A DNA stretch of 64,000 nt, taken from assembly GCA_021795795.1 (NCBI GenBank), contig JAJYPA010000004.1, forward strand, positions 1-64,000. The letters run 5' to 3'. The notes under the pieces were generated by a model. That model was not told the origin of the DNA. It did no database searches and worked only from the letters and a program-made list of their open reading frames with translations. Positions 38,482 through 49,298 of this stretch are shown here, one piece after another; positions within the stretch are counted from its first letter, which is position 1; each line of letters opens with the position of its first letter. A program made the translations under genes and the position numbers. Source of the stretch: Pseudomonadota bacterium (lineage in GTDB: Bacteria; Pseudomonadota; Gammaproteobacteria; Halothiobacillales; Halothiobacillaceae).

Positions 38482-38935
38482 CGGAACCAATCCTGCGGTT
38501 CGATCCTGATTTCCCCCGTCATGGGTTTTTGGTGGAAAAGCACAGCCCTTCCGTGGGCGAATGAACTCATATGCACGAGTTTCGATCAAGCAGAGCATTC
38601 CTATCTCATGGCGCTCGTCCTGAGCGACGGTTCTGTCCTGAATCTGATTCGTCCATGCCGGACTTTCCTTGCCGGTTGTCCTGGTCAGTCATCCTGTGAA
38701 TTTGTCCCTGGTTAACATCCCTGGTGATCATCCTTGGGTCATCCCTGGGTGCCGATTCCATTCGGTTCCGAGTCCTGCCATCCTTGTGATTCTTCCTTGG
38801 GATAGCCCATCCTGGGCTGAGGTCCTATCGTCCTGATGTGACGTCCGGGGCGCATCCGTGCCCCCGGTTTTCCTGAGTACCTTCGTTGACCCTTCCGTGG
38901 GCAGTATCGAATCCTTTCTGGTAAGCACCTTGATC
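38461..38935 (-). ncRNA. CsrB/RsmZ-like regulatory RNA
   Basis: On the minus strand this roughly 470-base stretch has nearly thirty GGA trinucleotides, against about seven expected by chance. Many occur as CAGGA, CAAGGA or CAGGGA, often followed by TG, and several lie in hairpin loops, for example GCCC-AGGAT-GGGC near 38806-38818 and GGCCA-CAGGA-TGGCC at the 3' end. CsrB, CsrC and RsmX/Y/Z RNAs sequester the translational regulator CsrA/RsmA with exactly such loops. A TGTAGG-N6-CCTACT box lies about 130 bases upstream of the estimated 5' end. There is no credible protein frame. The 5' end is only estimated; csrA is not in this window. Confidence 0.75.
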
Positions 38936-38947
38936 AATCATTGATCA
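38931..38947. promoter_or_regulatory. perfect inverted repeat near the start of the CsrB-like RNA
   Basis: TGATCAA-TCA-TTGATCA is a 7-3-7 palindrome at the estimated 5' end or promoter. It may be an operator or a 5' stem-loop; which one is unknown. Confidence 0.4.
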
Positions 38948-39061
38948 GGGCTATGGGGCTTCCTACCCGCTGTGTTTTGAACACTTCTGCATCATGCCGA
39001 AGGAATGTGACGGGTCATAGTGGGAATTGAGCAGAGTTCCGTCAGATTTTGCGATTTAGTT

Positions 39062-39079
39062 TGTAGGAATTTTCCTACT
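39062..39079. promoter_or_regulatory. GacA/UvrY-type upstream activating box
   Basis: TGTAGG-AATTTT-CCTACT matches the TGTARG-N6-CYTACA palindrome bound by GacA/UvrY-family response regulators in front of Csr/Rsm RNA genes, with one mismatch at the last base. Its distance of about 130 bases upstream of the predicted RNA start is in the usual range. The 157 bases between here and the hydrolase stop hold no other clear feature. Confidence 0.65.
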
Positions 39080-39236
39080 GAGGAATGGCGCTAGGCTAGG
39101 CTTGCTCGAATTTGAGGTCAGATTTCTCAAGCCTCTGCGTGTAAAAGTGGAGAGTGAAATCCACTTTATTGTGCATGGCGGCCATGGAGTAAATGGTGAA
39201 GTGAACTTCATGTCGTTATTTGGTAACAAATTGATT

Positions 39237-40052
39237 TCAAGAAGTTTTATCGATTCCTTCGCAGCCGTGAATAAAAAAGTGTCGTATGGCGCTCATGAAG
39301 CCCTGCGGGTCTTCGACATGTGGCCAGTGCCTGGCTTGCTTGAGGGTGTGTAGGCAGCCGCCGGGAAAGTCCCGGATGATGATCGAACGATCATCCGGCT
39401 CGATATAGGCAGAGCCTGCGCCACGGACGAATAGAGCGGGGCCACAGAAAAATCCCTGAAGCTCGGGCATTTGTGAAGTTTCGGTGTAGAACTGCTGCAA
39501 TATATCCAGGTTGAAACGCCAGCGCCATGCGCGTTGCCCGGTCTGTGTGTTATGACTGAGATTGGCTGCAAGGAAGGCGCGAACTTCCGGGTCGAAGATG
39601 AATTGGCCCATTTGGCTTCGCGCTTGTTCTCGTGAGGTCAGGTGATTCAGATCGACCGCTCGTAACCCGGCGAAGACATCTTCGTGCCAGGCGGGATAGG
39701 CTTTGGGGGCGATGTCAACGACTACCAGCCGGGTAAAACGCTCCGGGGCTTGATCCGCCAGTACCATGGCCAGTTTGCCGCCGAGTGAGTGACCAAGCAG
39801 TTTGGCGCGCTCAAGACCCAGTCGATCCATGAGGGCCAGCACATCTGCGGCCATGGCTTTATAACTCAGATCGTCTGCCCAGGGTGAGCGGCCATGATTT
39901 CGCAGATCAATATTGATGACCCGGTAGGTATCCGCCAGATTGCGGGCCACGCCGCGCCAATTCGCCAGAGAGCCGAACAAACCGTGCATAATGATGACGG
40001 GCAATCCGCCTCCGGATTCCTCAAAATTCAATGCGACGGGTGAGTGCTTCAT
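39237..40052 (-). CDS. alpha/beta-hydrolase, YbfF-like esterase
   Basis: A 271-residue cytoplasmic hydrolase. The fold start (VIIMHGLFGSLANWRGVARN), the nucleophile elbow GHSLGG (S89) and the C-terminal histidine in QARHWPHVEDP are visible, with the oxyanion HG motif in MHGLFG. NIDLRNHGRSP and FTRLVVVDIAPKAYP are typical of the YbfF/acyl-CoA esterase group. The substrate is not known. It is monocistronic. A MITE-like repeat lies 53 bases upstream of its start. Confidence 0.85.
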   Translation of the reverse strand: MKHSPVALNFEESGGGLPVIIMHGLFGSLANWRGVARNLADTYRVINIDLRNHGRSPWADDLSYKAMAADVLALMDRLGLERAKLLGHSLGGKLAMVLADQAPERFTRLVVVDIAPKAYPAWHEDVFAGLRAVDLNHLTSREQARSQMGQFIFDPEVRAFLAANLSHNTQTGQRAWRWRFNLDILQQFYTETSQMPELQGFFCGPALFVRGAGSAYIEPDDRSIIIRDFPGGCLHTLKQARHWPHVEDPQGFMSAIRHFFIHGCEGIDKTS

Positions 40053-40105
40053 TCGTTCCTTGTTCCTGGGTCATGGTGCTGGCAGCCTGTCGTTCGACTG
40101 GATGC

Positions 40106-40380
40106 TAGGGAACCTCTGATTGAATCCTTCGTGGCCGAGACGGGCTTTTGAGGGATGAGTCGCAAGGCGCAACACGGCGAATCGCCCTCAAAAGCCCGTC
40201 CCATGCGGGTTGCCGCCCCTTATCCATCCAACATGGGCCGTAACACTTCGTTATCGGCCTTGGCATCGTAGCGTAAACTACGACCTGCGGCCTCTGCCTC
40301 GTTTTGCGGCTTTTGGATCAGCAACTCGGCGGGCTTCGCCAGCTTCGCGTAGCACGAGGGATTCAATCAGAGGTTCCCTA
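40106..40380. mobile_element. MITE-like repeat, family 2, copy 1 (275 bp)
   Basis: Bounded by TA dinucleotides and inverted ends TAGGGAACCTCTGATTGAAT / ATTCAATCAGAGGTTCCCTA; the inverted match continues about eight bases further in. It is present again at 51951-52262 in opposite orientation. Internal blocks (GCGGGTTGCCGCCCC, TTCGTTATCGGCCTTGGCAT, CGTTTTGCGGCTTTTGG) are nearly the same in both. It encodes no transposase. Its right end touches the leader of the RsmB-type gene. Confidence 0.85.
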
Positions 40381-40467
40381 TGGCCATATTAGCATTTGTC
40401 CAGGTCCTGCCGAACGCGCAGGCGCGCCCTGATCCACACAACCATTACTCATTCAATGAAGGCCACC

Positions 40468-41760
40468 ATGCCAGATCAAAGTTTCAAATTACCCAAGCCG
40501 GAATTGCCGGTGACACGCGTATTCCCGCAGCAGATTCAGCGTGCAGCCGCCGTTCTCGATGTGATTTTGTCTGATGGCGTACCGAGTGATCGCGCATTGC
40601 AGCATTGCTTTCGTGCCGAGCGACAAATGGGCAAACGCGACCGGGCGCAACTGCAAACCCTGGTGTTTTTTGTCCTGCGGCACTGGCGACTATTGGATGA
40701 ATTACTGGGCATGCCGCCCGGTGTGGTGGGTTCGGCGCTGCCACGCGTGGGCATGGCGGTTCATCTGGCCGGATTGCTGGATGCGACTTTGGCCGATTTG
40801 ACGGGCGTGGTTGCCAGACCGCAGGGAGAGATGGTCGAGCAGATCGCCCGCAGCAGCCCGGCGGTGCGCTTTGGTTTGCGTGATGAGGATATGGCACGGT
40901 TGGAAGCGGCCTTTGGCAACGATGCGGTGGCGGTTGCGAAAGCACTTCTGGCGAGGGCGCCGGTGGATATTCGAGTCAATTCGGCTAAAGCCGAACCCCG
41001 CGCACTGGCAGAAACGCTGCTCGCATCGGGTCTGGAGAGTATGCCAATCCCTGAGTTGCCCAATGGCCTGAGGCTGAATGACAACAAGCCGCTCACGTCC
41101 TTGGATGCGTATCACGCCGGTGCGTTTGAAATTCAGGATGCGGGCAGTCAGTGGATTGTCGAAGCATGTCAGGCGCAATCAGGGCAGCATGTGTTGGATC
41201 TGTGTGCCGGTGCCGGCGGCAAGTCGCTCGGCCTCGCCGAGACCGTGGGCGAACGGGGCAGTGTCTTGGCTTGCGATACCGAAGCCGAACGATTGGCGCG
41301 CTTGCCGGAACGCAGTGAACGGGCGGGTTGGCTCAACATCGAGTGTCAGCCCATTGCGGACAGTGCCGATCCTGAGTTGCATCGACGCGGGCCGTTTGAT
41401 CGGGTACTTATCGACGCGCCGTGCTCGGGTTCGGGCACGTGGCGCCGTCATCCCGAGCTGCGTCAGATTCCGGCTGATCTGGATGCCTTGTGCGCCACGC
41501 AGGCGCAACTACTCGATGATGGTGTGCGGTTGACGAAAGCCGATGGCTTGCTGATTTACGCCACGTGCAGCTTGTGGCGTGAAGAAAATGAAATGCAGAT
41601 CGTGTCCTTTTTGGTGCGCCATCCTGATTGGCGCGTAGCCGAACTCCCCACGCGGATGACGCATGCACTAACTGTGGAGGAAGGAATGGCGCGGATTCGG
41701 CCGGACATTCAGGGCTCGGACGGTTTTTTCTTTTGCGTATTGCAGCAGGCAAATGATTGA
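40468..41760 (+). CDS. RsmB-type (Sun/Fmu family) rRNA cytosine-C5 methyltransferase
   Basis: A 430-residue SAM-dependent RNA m5C methyltransferase. An N-terminal NusB-like helical part (about 25-110) precedes the Rossmann domain: DAGSQWIVEACQAQSGQHVL, DLCAGAGGKSLGLAETVG. The two active-site cysteines are in DAPCSGSGTWRRHPEL and YATCSLWREENE. ATG 40468 (MPDQSFKLPK) follows AAGG; ATG 40456 is also possible. The family contains RsmB, which acts on 16S rRNA C967, but ortholog status is not certain. Confidence 0.9.
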   Translation: MPDQSFKLPKPELPVTRVFPQQIQRAAAVLDVILSDGVPSDRALQHCFRAERQMGKRDRAQLQTLVFFVLRHWRLLDELLGMPPGVVGSALPRVGMAVHLAGLLDATLADLTGVVARPQGEMVEQIARSSPAVRFGLRDEDMARLEAAFGNDAVAVAKALLARAPVDIRVNSAKAEPRALAETLLASGLESMPIPELPNGLRLNDNKPLTSLDAYHAGAFEIQDAGSQWIVEACQAQSGQHVLDLCAGAGGKSLGLAETVGERGSVLACDTEAERLARLPERSERAGWLNIECQPIADSADPELHRRGPFDRVLIDAPCSGSGTWRRHPELRQIPADLDALCATQAQLLDDGVRLTKADGLLIYATCSLWREENEMQIVSFLVRHPDWRVAELPTRMTHALTVEEGMARIRPDIQGSDGFFFCVLQQAND

Positions 41761-41770
41761 TAAAAACTAT
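41756..41770 (+). promoter_or_regulatory. OxyR-like half site upstream of katG
   Basis: ATTGATAAAAACTAT matches the OxyR half-site pattern ATAG-N-T-NNN-A-N-CTAT at all but one fixed position. It overlaps the stop codon of the preceding methyltransferase gene and lies 89 bases before the katG ATG. The second half of a full OxyR site is only weakly matched. Confidence 0.5.
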
Positions 41771-41804
41771 CAAATCAAGCGAAAAAATTAATTGGCTTGA
41801 TTGA

Positions 41805-44051
<2,247 letters not shown>

Positions 44052-44081
44052 GCCAGGGAATTCGCACCCACGGAGTCCTCG

Positions 44082-44228
44082 TAAATCCCCCTCGTTCCCC
44101 CTTTTACAAAGGGGGAGGCGCTCTTGCAAAATTAAGTGCGCTTCACCCCTTGTTACAAAAAGGGTCTGCACTTACCCGAAAAACAACGGATTCACCCCCC
44201 TTTGAAAAAGGGGGGGAGGGGGGATTTA
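44082..44228. repeat. extragenic inverted-end repeat element (about 147 bp)
   Basis: Begins TAAATCCCCCTCGTTCCCCC and ends GGGGGGAGGGGGGATTTA, so its ends are inverted copies. Internal hairpins CCCCCTTTTACAAAGGGGG (near 44096) and CCCCCCTTTGAAAAAGGGGG (near 44198) occur. No coding capacity. It follows katG and may act as a transcript stop. Elements with AAATCCCCC..GGGGG ends are widespread in bacteria as small extragenic repeats. The further hairpin CTCTGC..GCAGAG lies at about 44248. Confidence 0.65.
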
Positions 44229-44348
44229 CCGGCTCTAAGAGCTCTCTGCGTTTATGCAGAGGGTTCTGGCAGCATGGACAAAAAACACGGGCATCGGCAC
44301 ACTTCCAACTGAACTCCCGATTTGGTCATTATCGAGTAGCCCTTTTTT

Positions 44349-44510
44349 ATGAATCACTACCGCTTTTACGCCAAAGCCAGCCCATATACATGGCCACTGG
44401 TGATTAGCTTTTTCTGTCTTTTTCTGACCGCCTGCGGCCAAAAAGGCCCCTTGGTCATGCCATCGGATGCGCCCGCGTCGACGGCCTCTCAAACCGCAGG
44501 TAAACCATGA
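44349..44510 (+). CDS. lptM: LPS-transport lipoprotein LptM (YifL-like), small
   Basis: A 53-residue lipoprotein. The signal sequence runs to LTAC29-GQKGPL, the classical LptM/YifL motif (L-x-A-C-G-x-K-G-P-L); the C-terminal part is P/S/T rich. LptM helps LptD-LptE assembly by forming correct disulfides. Its stop codon is one base from the lysA start at 44512, the usual lptM-lysA arrangement. It is shorter than many ORF cut-offs. Confidence 0.88.
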   Translation: MNHYRFYAKASPYTWPLVISFFCLFLTACGQKGPLVMPSDAPASTASQTAGKP

Positions 44511-44511
44511 T

Positions 44512-45804
44512 ATGACTGCGTTACCCTACGACCATCTGACCCAAGGTGCTGACCAAACTTTATGTCTGGAAGGGTACGCGCTCGACCAAGTGGCAATCGA
44601 CTTTGGTACGCCGACCTATGTTTATTCCCGCCCGGCCATTGAGCGAGCCTACACCGAGCTGACGACCGCGTTCGGCGACCGTCCGCACCGGATTTGTTAT
44701 GCCGTGAAGGCCAACGGCAACCTGGCCATTCTCGCCTTGCTGGCGCGATTGGGCTCGGGTTTCGATATTGTGTCCGGCGGAGAGCTGGCACGCGTGCTCA
44801 CAGCAGGCGGCGCTCCGGAAAAAATCGTATTTTCGGGCGTCGGCAAAACCCGTGATGAAATCGAGCAGGCTTTGCGCGCAGGAATCGGTTGCCTGAATGT
44901 CGAGTCCGAGGCGGAGTTGGTTCGAATCAGTGAAGTGGCGGCTGCGCTCGGTGTCGTCGCCCCTGTTTCGTTGCGGGTGAATCCCGATGTGGATGCCAAA
45001 ACGCATCCGTACATTTCAACCGGTTTGAAGGACAACAAATTCGGCGTGCCCATCGAGCAGGCGCCCGCTTTGTATCGCCATATCGCGCGCGATCCGAATC
45101 TTAAAGCGGTCGGGATCGATTGCCATATCGGTTCGCAGCTCACCGATGTATTGCCCTTTGCCGATGCGGCCCGGCGTGTGCTCGCGCTGCTGGATACGCT
45201 CCTGCTGGAGGGGATCGAGTTGGCGCACCTTGATTTAGGCGGTGGTTTGGGTATTCGTTATACCGATGAACGCCCTCCATCCGCTGCCGATTGGGTGGAT
45301 GCCATCACATCGGTCGTCGATCGGCACCCCATTGCGCGCCACCTGCCCTTGATGCTGGAGCCTGGGCGATTTCTGGTGGGCCCCTCTGGGGTGTTGCTCA
45401 GCCGCGTCGAGTATCTCAAGCCGCATCCGTCCGATGGAAAATCGTTTGCGATTGTCGATGCCGCGATGAACGATCTCATGCGACCGGCGCTTTATGGCAG
45501 CATCATGGCGATTGCAGCGGTCAAGCCCGATGCAACGACGCCAGCGCGCGACTGGGAAATCGTGGGGCCGGTGTGTGAAACCGGTGATTTTCTGGGCCAT
45601 GGTCGTCATCTGGCACTCGCGCAAGGCGATTTGATTGCCGTTCTGGGCGCGGGAGCCTATGGTTTTTCCATGGCCTCGAACTACAACACACGCGGCCGGG
45701 CGGCGGAAGTATTGGTCGATGAGCACGGCGCGAGCTTGATTCGCGCCCGTGAGCCGGTTGAGTCGCTGTGGGCGGCTGAATCGATTCCGGCACATTTTGC
45801 ATAG
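44512..45804 (+). CDS. lysA: diaminopimelate decarboxylase
   Basis: A 430-residue PLP enzyme that makes lysine from meso-diaminopimelate. ATG 44512 follows the lptM stop by one base; the frame open to 44467 overlaps lptM and is not needed. PLP lysine K66 (RICYAVKANGNLAIL), the HIGSQLTD, GGGLGIRY, EPGRFLVG and VCETGDFLGHGR motifs are present. The length is normal. Confidence 0.97.
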   Translation: MTALPYDHLTQGADQTLCLEGYALDQVAIDFGTPTYVYSRPAIERAYTELTTAFGDRPHRICYAVKANGNLAILALLARLGSGFDIVSGGELARVLTAGGAPEKIVFSGVGKTRDEIEQALRAGIGCLNVESEAELVRISEVAAALGVVAPVSLRVNPDVDAKTHPYISTGLKDNKFGVPIEQAPALYRHIARDPNLKAVGIDCHIGSQLTDVLPFADAARRVLALLDTLLLEGIELAHLDLGGGLGIRYTDERPPSAADWVDAITSVVDRHPIARHLPLMLEPGRFLVGPSGVLLSRVEYLKPHPSDGKSFAIVDAAMNDLMRPALYGSIMAIAAVKPDATTPARDWEIVGPVCETGDFLGHGRHLALAQGDLIAVLGAGAYGFSMASNYNTRGRAAEVLVDEHGASLIRAREPVESLWAAESIPAHFA

Positions 45805-45827
45805 ATTGAGGCGAGGAATTGGTTTTG

Positions 45828-45842
45828 ATAGTTTATTTCTAT
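45828..45842 (+). promoter_or_regulatory. OxyR-like half site upstream of the peroxiredoxin-glutaredoxin gene
   Basis: ATAGTTTATTTCTAT matches ATAG-N-T-NNN-A-N-CTAT except for one base, 124 bases before the ATG. It and the katG site both continue CTATCAAAT. It can also form a weak AT-rich hairpin (TTTGATAG / CTATCAAA) which might serve as the lysA terminator. Confidence 0.45.
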
Positions 45843-45965
45843 CAAATTTATCCAAACATTCAATTTTGACCGTATGACTTGTTGGGTTATTGTCATCAAA
45901 GTTCAATGATTTGCAAGTCAGATCATTGCATTGTTGTTCAGTAATCAATTGTTAAGGAGATCGTT

Positions 45966-46703
45966 ATGCTCGAAAACCGTGAAGGCCAACGCGTACCCCA
46001 AGTCACATTCCGTATGCGCGAAAACAATCAATGGGTCGATGTCACCACCGACGATCTGTTCAAGGGCAAAACCGTGGCAGTGTTTTCTCTGCCGGGTGCG
46101 TTCACGCCGACCTGCTCTTCGAGCCACGTGCCGCGTTTCAATGAGTTGGCGCCGGTGTTCTTCAAACACGGCGTGGATGAAATTCTTTGTTTGTCGGTCA
46201 ATGACACCTTCGTCATGAACGAGTGGGCGGCGGATCAAAAGGCCGAGAACATCCGGTTCATTCCCGACGGCAACGGCGAATTCAGCGAAGGCATGGGCAT
46301 GCTGGTCGACAAGGAAAACCTGGGGTTCGGCAAGCGTTCCTGGCGTTATTCCATGCTGGTCAAGGACGGCGTGATCGAAAAAATGTTCATCGAGCCGAAT
46401 GTCGAAGGCGACCCGTATGAAGTCTCCGATGCCGATACCATGCTCGACTGGCTGGCGCCGAATGCGGTCAAACCACATTCTGTCATGCTGTTCTCCCGCC
46501 GTACCTGCCCGTTCTGCGCGCGCGCCAAAGGCATGTTGCGTGATGCAGGCATGGTCTTTGATGAAATTCTGGTCGGCGAGCACGTCAATCTGCGCGGCTT
46601 ACGTGCGGCGACTGGTTCGGAATCGGTTCCGCAGGTGTTCATCGACGGCAAATTGATCGGCGGTAGCGACAAGCTGGCCGAATGGTTGGCTGCCAATCAA
46701 TAA
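45966..46703 (+). CDS. hybrid peroxiredoxin-glutaredoxin (Prx5-Grx) fusion
   Basis: A 245-residue fusion that reduces hydroperoxides using glutathione. The N-terminal Prx5-type domain has the peroxidatic cysteine C50 in [16 protein letters not shown]; the C-terminal glutaredoxin (from about residue 170) has C181-P-F-C184, and GSDKLAEWL ends it. The TAAGGAGATCGTT ribosome binding site is strong. It is followed 255 bases later by glutathione reductase, which regenerates glutathione. An OxyR-like site lies upstream. Confidence 0.95.
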   Translation: MLENREGQRVPQVTFRMRENNQWVDVTTDDLFKGKTVAVFSLPGAFTPTCSSSHVPRFNELAPVFFKHGVDEILCLSVNDTFVMNEWAADQKAENIRFIPDGNGEFSEGMGMLVDKENLGFGKRSWRYSMLVKDGVIEKMFIEPNVEGDPYEVSDADTMLDWLAPNAVKPHSVMLFSRRTCPFCARAKGMLRDAGMVFDEILVGEHVNLRGLRAATGSESVPQVFIDGKLIGGSDKLAEWLAANQ

Positions 46704-46958
46704 GACGTGGGCACCCTTTTCAGGCTCGAAACGCCGGGCCTGAACTGAAACTCAAGCGTATGGCCTGGGCCGTCCGCTTCGTTTTCGGTGATGCACCAAC
46801 AGAATTCTGAAAAACCCCATCCATGAGTTTTTCAGCGATAACGGGTTCGGTGCACGCCCGGACCCGATATCCGAAAATCAATCACTGATGTGATTGATAA
46901 GGCGATACTTTTCAAACCCACAAGCAGGCCGAACAGGCCGATACGATAGGAATTCCTC
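46704..46958. other. intergenic region with nested inverted repeats
   Basis: Inner arms CTGAAAAA and TTTTTCAG (about 46807-46840) lie inside outer arms TGCACC and GGTGCA (about 46793-46855). It may terminate the peroxiredoxin-glutaredoxin transcript. GATAGGAATTCCTC before 46959 is the ribosome binding site for the next gene. Confidence 0.4.
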
Positions 46959-48326
46959 ATGAGCACAGCATTCGATCTGATTGTATTAGGTGGTGGTTCC
47001 GGCGGTTTGGCCGTGGCCGAGCGCGCGGTGCAATACGGCCAGCGTGTCGCCGTGATCGAACCGGCGCATTTGGGTGGCACCTGCGTGAATTTGGGTTGTG
47101 TGCCGAAAAAAGTCATGTGGTATGCCGCCAACATGGCGCATGCGCGGCATGAAGCGGAAGGCTGGGGTTTCCCTGCCGTGCACGATCAGATCGATTTCGG
47201 CAAGCTTGTCGCCGGGCGCAATCAGTTTGTGAACAACATCCGCAGCTACTGGGGCGGATACGCACAGGAATTGGGTATCACTGTCATTCAGGGCAAGGGC
47301 GTGCTGACCTCGGCGACCACCGTGGCCGTGAACGAGCAAATCTACACCGCGTCGCACATTGTGCTTTCCACGGGCGGTGTGCCCTTTGTGCCGCCGGTGC
47401 TGGGCAAGGAGCTGGGCATTACTTCAGACGGTTTTTTTGAACTGACCGAGCTGCCACCGCGCGTGGCCGTGATCGGTGGCGGGTATATCGGCGTCGAGTT
47501 GGCTGGCGTTTTGCGTTCGTTCGGCAGTGAGGTGACGTTGCTGGATATGCTCGAATCGGTGATCGCGCCGTTCGATGAGATGGTTCGCGAAGTTGCTACC
47601 GAGAATTTGCATCATCTGGGCGTAGTTTTGAAATTGCCTTTCCGGGTTAAGGCGCTCACGCAGACCGGGGTGGGCAAGTTCATCGAGTCGTCAGATGGTG
47701 AAAAACTCGGGCCCTTCGATGAAATCATCTGGGCCGTGGGCCGTGCACCGAACACACGTGCGTTGGGGCTTGAAGCAGCCGGCGTGACCGTGCAGCAAAA
47801 CGGCATCATCCCGACCGACGACTACCAGAACACCAATGTGCCCGGTATTTATGCCATTGGCGACATCACCGGGCGGGCACCGCTGACACCGGTTGCCATC
47901 GCGGCGGGTCGGCAACTGGCCGAGCGGCTCTTCAACGGAAAAACGCAGGCCAGGCTCGATTACAACAACATCCCTACGGTCGTTTTTGCTCATCCACCGA
48001 TTGGTACCGTTGGCCTGACCGAGGAGGCCGCGCGCAAAGAATTCGGCGATGAGGCGGTGACCATCTATGAGACCCGCTTCACGCCCATGCGTTATGCCTT
48101 GTCCGCGCAAGGCTTCAAAACGGCGATGAAACTGGTTTGTGTGGGTAAGGAACAGCGTGTTGTCGGCCTGCATCTGGTCGGTGATGGTGTCGACGAAATG
48201 CTGCAAGGCTTTGCCGTCGCTGTGAAAGCCGGGCTGACCAAAGCCCAATTCGATGCCACAGTCGCCATTCATCCCACCTCTTCAGAGGAACTGGTGACGA
48301 TGAAAACACCGCGAGATTCCGCATGA
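46959..48326 (+). CDS. gor: glutathione-disulfide reductase
   Basis: A 455-residue FAD/NADPH enzyme. The FAD motif [13 protein letters not shown], redox disulfide C42-V-N-L-G-C47 ([13 protein letters not shown]), NADPH motif [16 protein letters not shown] with RAPN later, and the C-terminal [11 protein letters not shown] are characteristic of glutathione reductase rather than lipoamide dehydrogenase. It probably serves the upstream peroxiredoxin-glutaredoxin. metR follows at 48349. Confidence 0.94.
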   Translation: MSTAFDLIVLGGGSGGLAVAERAVQYGQRVAVIEPAHLGGTCVNLGCVPKKVMWYAANMAHARHEAEGWGFPAVHDQIDFGKLVAGRNQFVNNIRSYWGGYAQELGITVIQGKGVLTSATTVAVNEQIYTASHIVLSTGGVPFVPPVLGKELGITSDGFFELTELPPRVAVIGGGYIGVELAGVLRSFGSEVTLLDMLESVIAPFDEMVREVATENLHHLGVVLKLPFRVKALTQTGVGKFIESSDGEKLGPFDEIIWAVGRAPNTRALGLEAAGVTVQQNGIIPTDDYQNTNVPGIYAIGDITGRAPLTPVAIAAGRQLAERLFNGKTQARLDYNNIPTVVFAHPPIGTVGLTEEAARKEFGDEAVTIYETRFTPMRYALSAQGFKTAMKLVCVGKEQRVVGLHLVGDGVDEMLQGFAVAVKAGLTKAQFDATVAIHPTSSEELVTMKTPRDSA

Positions 48327-48348
48327 TCGCGACCGGCTGGGGCTGCTG

Positions 48349-49269
48349 ATGTTTCTGGAAATCCGCCACCTGCGCACCATCCGCGCGGTGGCTGAGAGTG
48401 ATTCTTTGGCGCTGGCGGCCGAGCAGCTGCATCTGACGCAGTCTGCGTTGTCGCATCAGATTCGCGCGATTGAGGATTATTACGGATTGACGCTGTTTTC
48501 CCGCCGCTCGCGGCCCATGCAGCCTACACCGGCCGGTCGTCGTTTCTTGCAGGCGGCGACGCAATTACTGCCACTGATGGACGAACTCGATCGCGATCTG
48601 CGTCAGTTGGCGGGTGGGGATACGGGGCGGCTGTTTATTGCGCTGGAATGCCACTCCTGCTTTTCATGGCTTCTGCCGACCCTGAATGCCTACCGCGAAC
48701 AGTGGCCGAATATCGATACGGATTTATCGCTGTCTCATAGCTTCGATGCACTCGATGCGCTCAAACGCGGTCTCGTGGATGTCGTAGTCAGCTCTGATCC
48801 TGTCGATGATCCGGAAATCAGTTTTGTTCCCCTGTTTCACTATGAAGTCGTGCTTGCACTCTCACCGCAGCACCCTCTGGTCGCAGAAAAAGTCATTACA
48901 CCGCAAATGCTGGCTTCTCAAACGGTGATTACCTATCCCGTGAATCGAAACAGGCTGGACATTTTTTCCCGCTTTTTAACGCCTGCTGGCATTGAACCGG
49001 CGGCAACGCGAAGCTCGGAGCTGACCGTGATGATTGCCCAATGGGTTGCCAGTAACCGGGGGGTGTCCGCATTGCCTGCCTGGGCCATCGTCGATGAACT
49101 CGTGCAAGGCAGCATCGTGGCGCGCCCATTGGGCGAGGACGGTATCCATGCGACGCTTTATCTTGCTTTGCGTCGGCAAGAGTGTGATCAGGCCTATGTG
49201 GTGGCCTTCATTGAAACGGCGCGTGCGGCGGCACTGAAGACGCTCAAAGATATTCGGCTCGCGTCCTGA
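48349..49269 (+). CDS. metR: LysR-type regulator MetR
   Basis: A 306-residue regulator that activates methionine synthesis genes with homocysteine as co-inducer. The N-terminal helix-turn-helix (MFLEIRHLRTIRAVAESDSL, LHLTQSALSHQIRAIE) and the MetR hallmark ECHSCFSWLLPTLN followed by LVDVVVSSDPVDDPEIS and FHYEVVLALSPQHPL in the sensing domain are present. It is 22 bases after gor and may be co-transcribed. No met gene is adjacent. Confidence 0.85.
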   Translation: MFLEIRHLRTIRAVAESDSLALAAEQLHLTQSALSHQIRAIEDYYGLTLFSRRSRPMQPTPAGRRFLQAATQLLPLMDELDRDLRQLAGGDTGRLFIALECHSCFSWLLPTLNAYREQWPNIDTDLSLSHSFDALDALKRGLVDVVVSSDPVDDPEISFVPLFHYEVVLALSPQHPLVAEKVITPQMLASQTVITYPVNRNRLDIFSRFLTPAGIEPAATRSSELTVMIAQWVASNRGVSALPAWAIVDELVQGSIVARPLGEDGIHATLYLALRRQECDQAYVVAFIETARAAALKTLKDIRLAS

Positions 49270-49298
49270 TCCACCCGCGCGTCGAGCCTAGTTGAGGC

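Noticed and set aside
38458..38715. Short open frames in 38346-38937
   Set aside because: They overlap the CsrB-like RNA; the sequence is better explained by GGA-loop hairpins than by a protein.
39102..39353. An 83-codon frame overlapping the end of the alpha/beta-hydrolase gene
   Set aside because: No ribosome binding site, no recognisable family, and overlaps a well-supported gene.
40210..40392. A 60-codon frame (LIHPTWAVTLRYRPWHRSVN) also seen at 51887-52213
   Set aside because: Both lie inside copies of the MITE-like family 2, where conservation comes from the repeat. Such frames are often annotated as hypothetical proteins without support.
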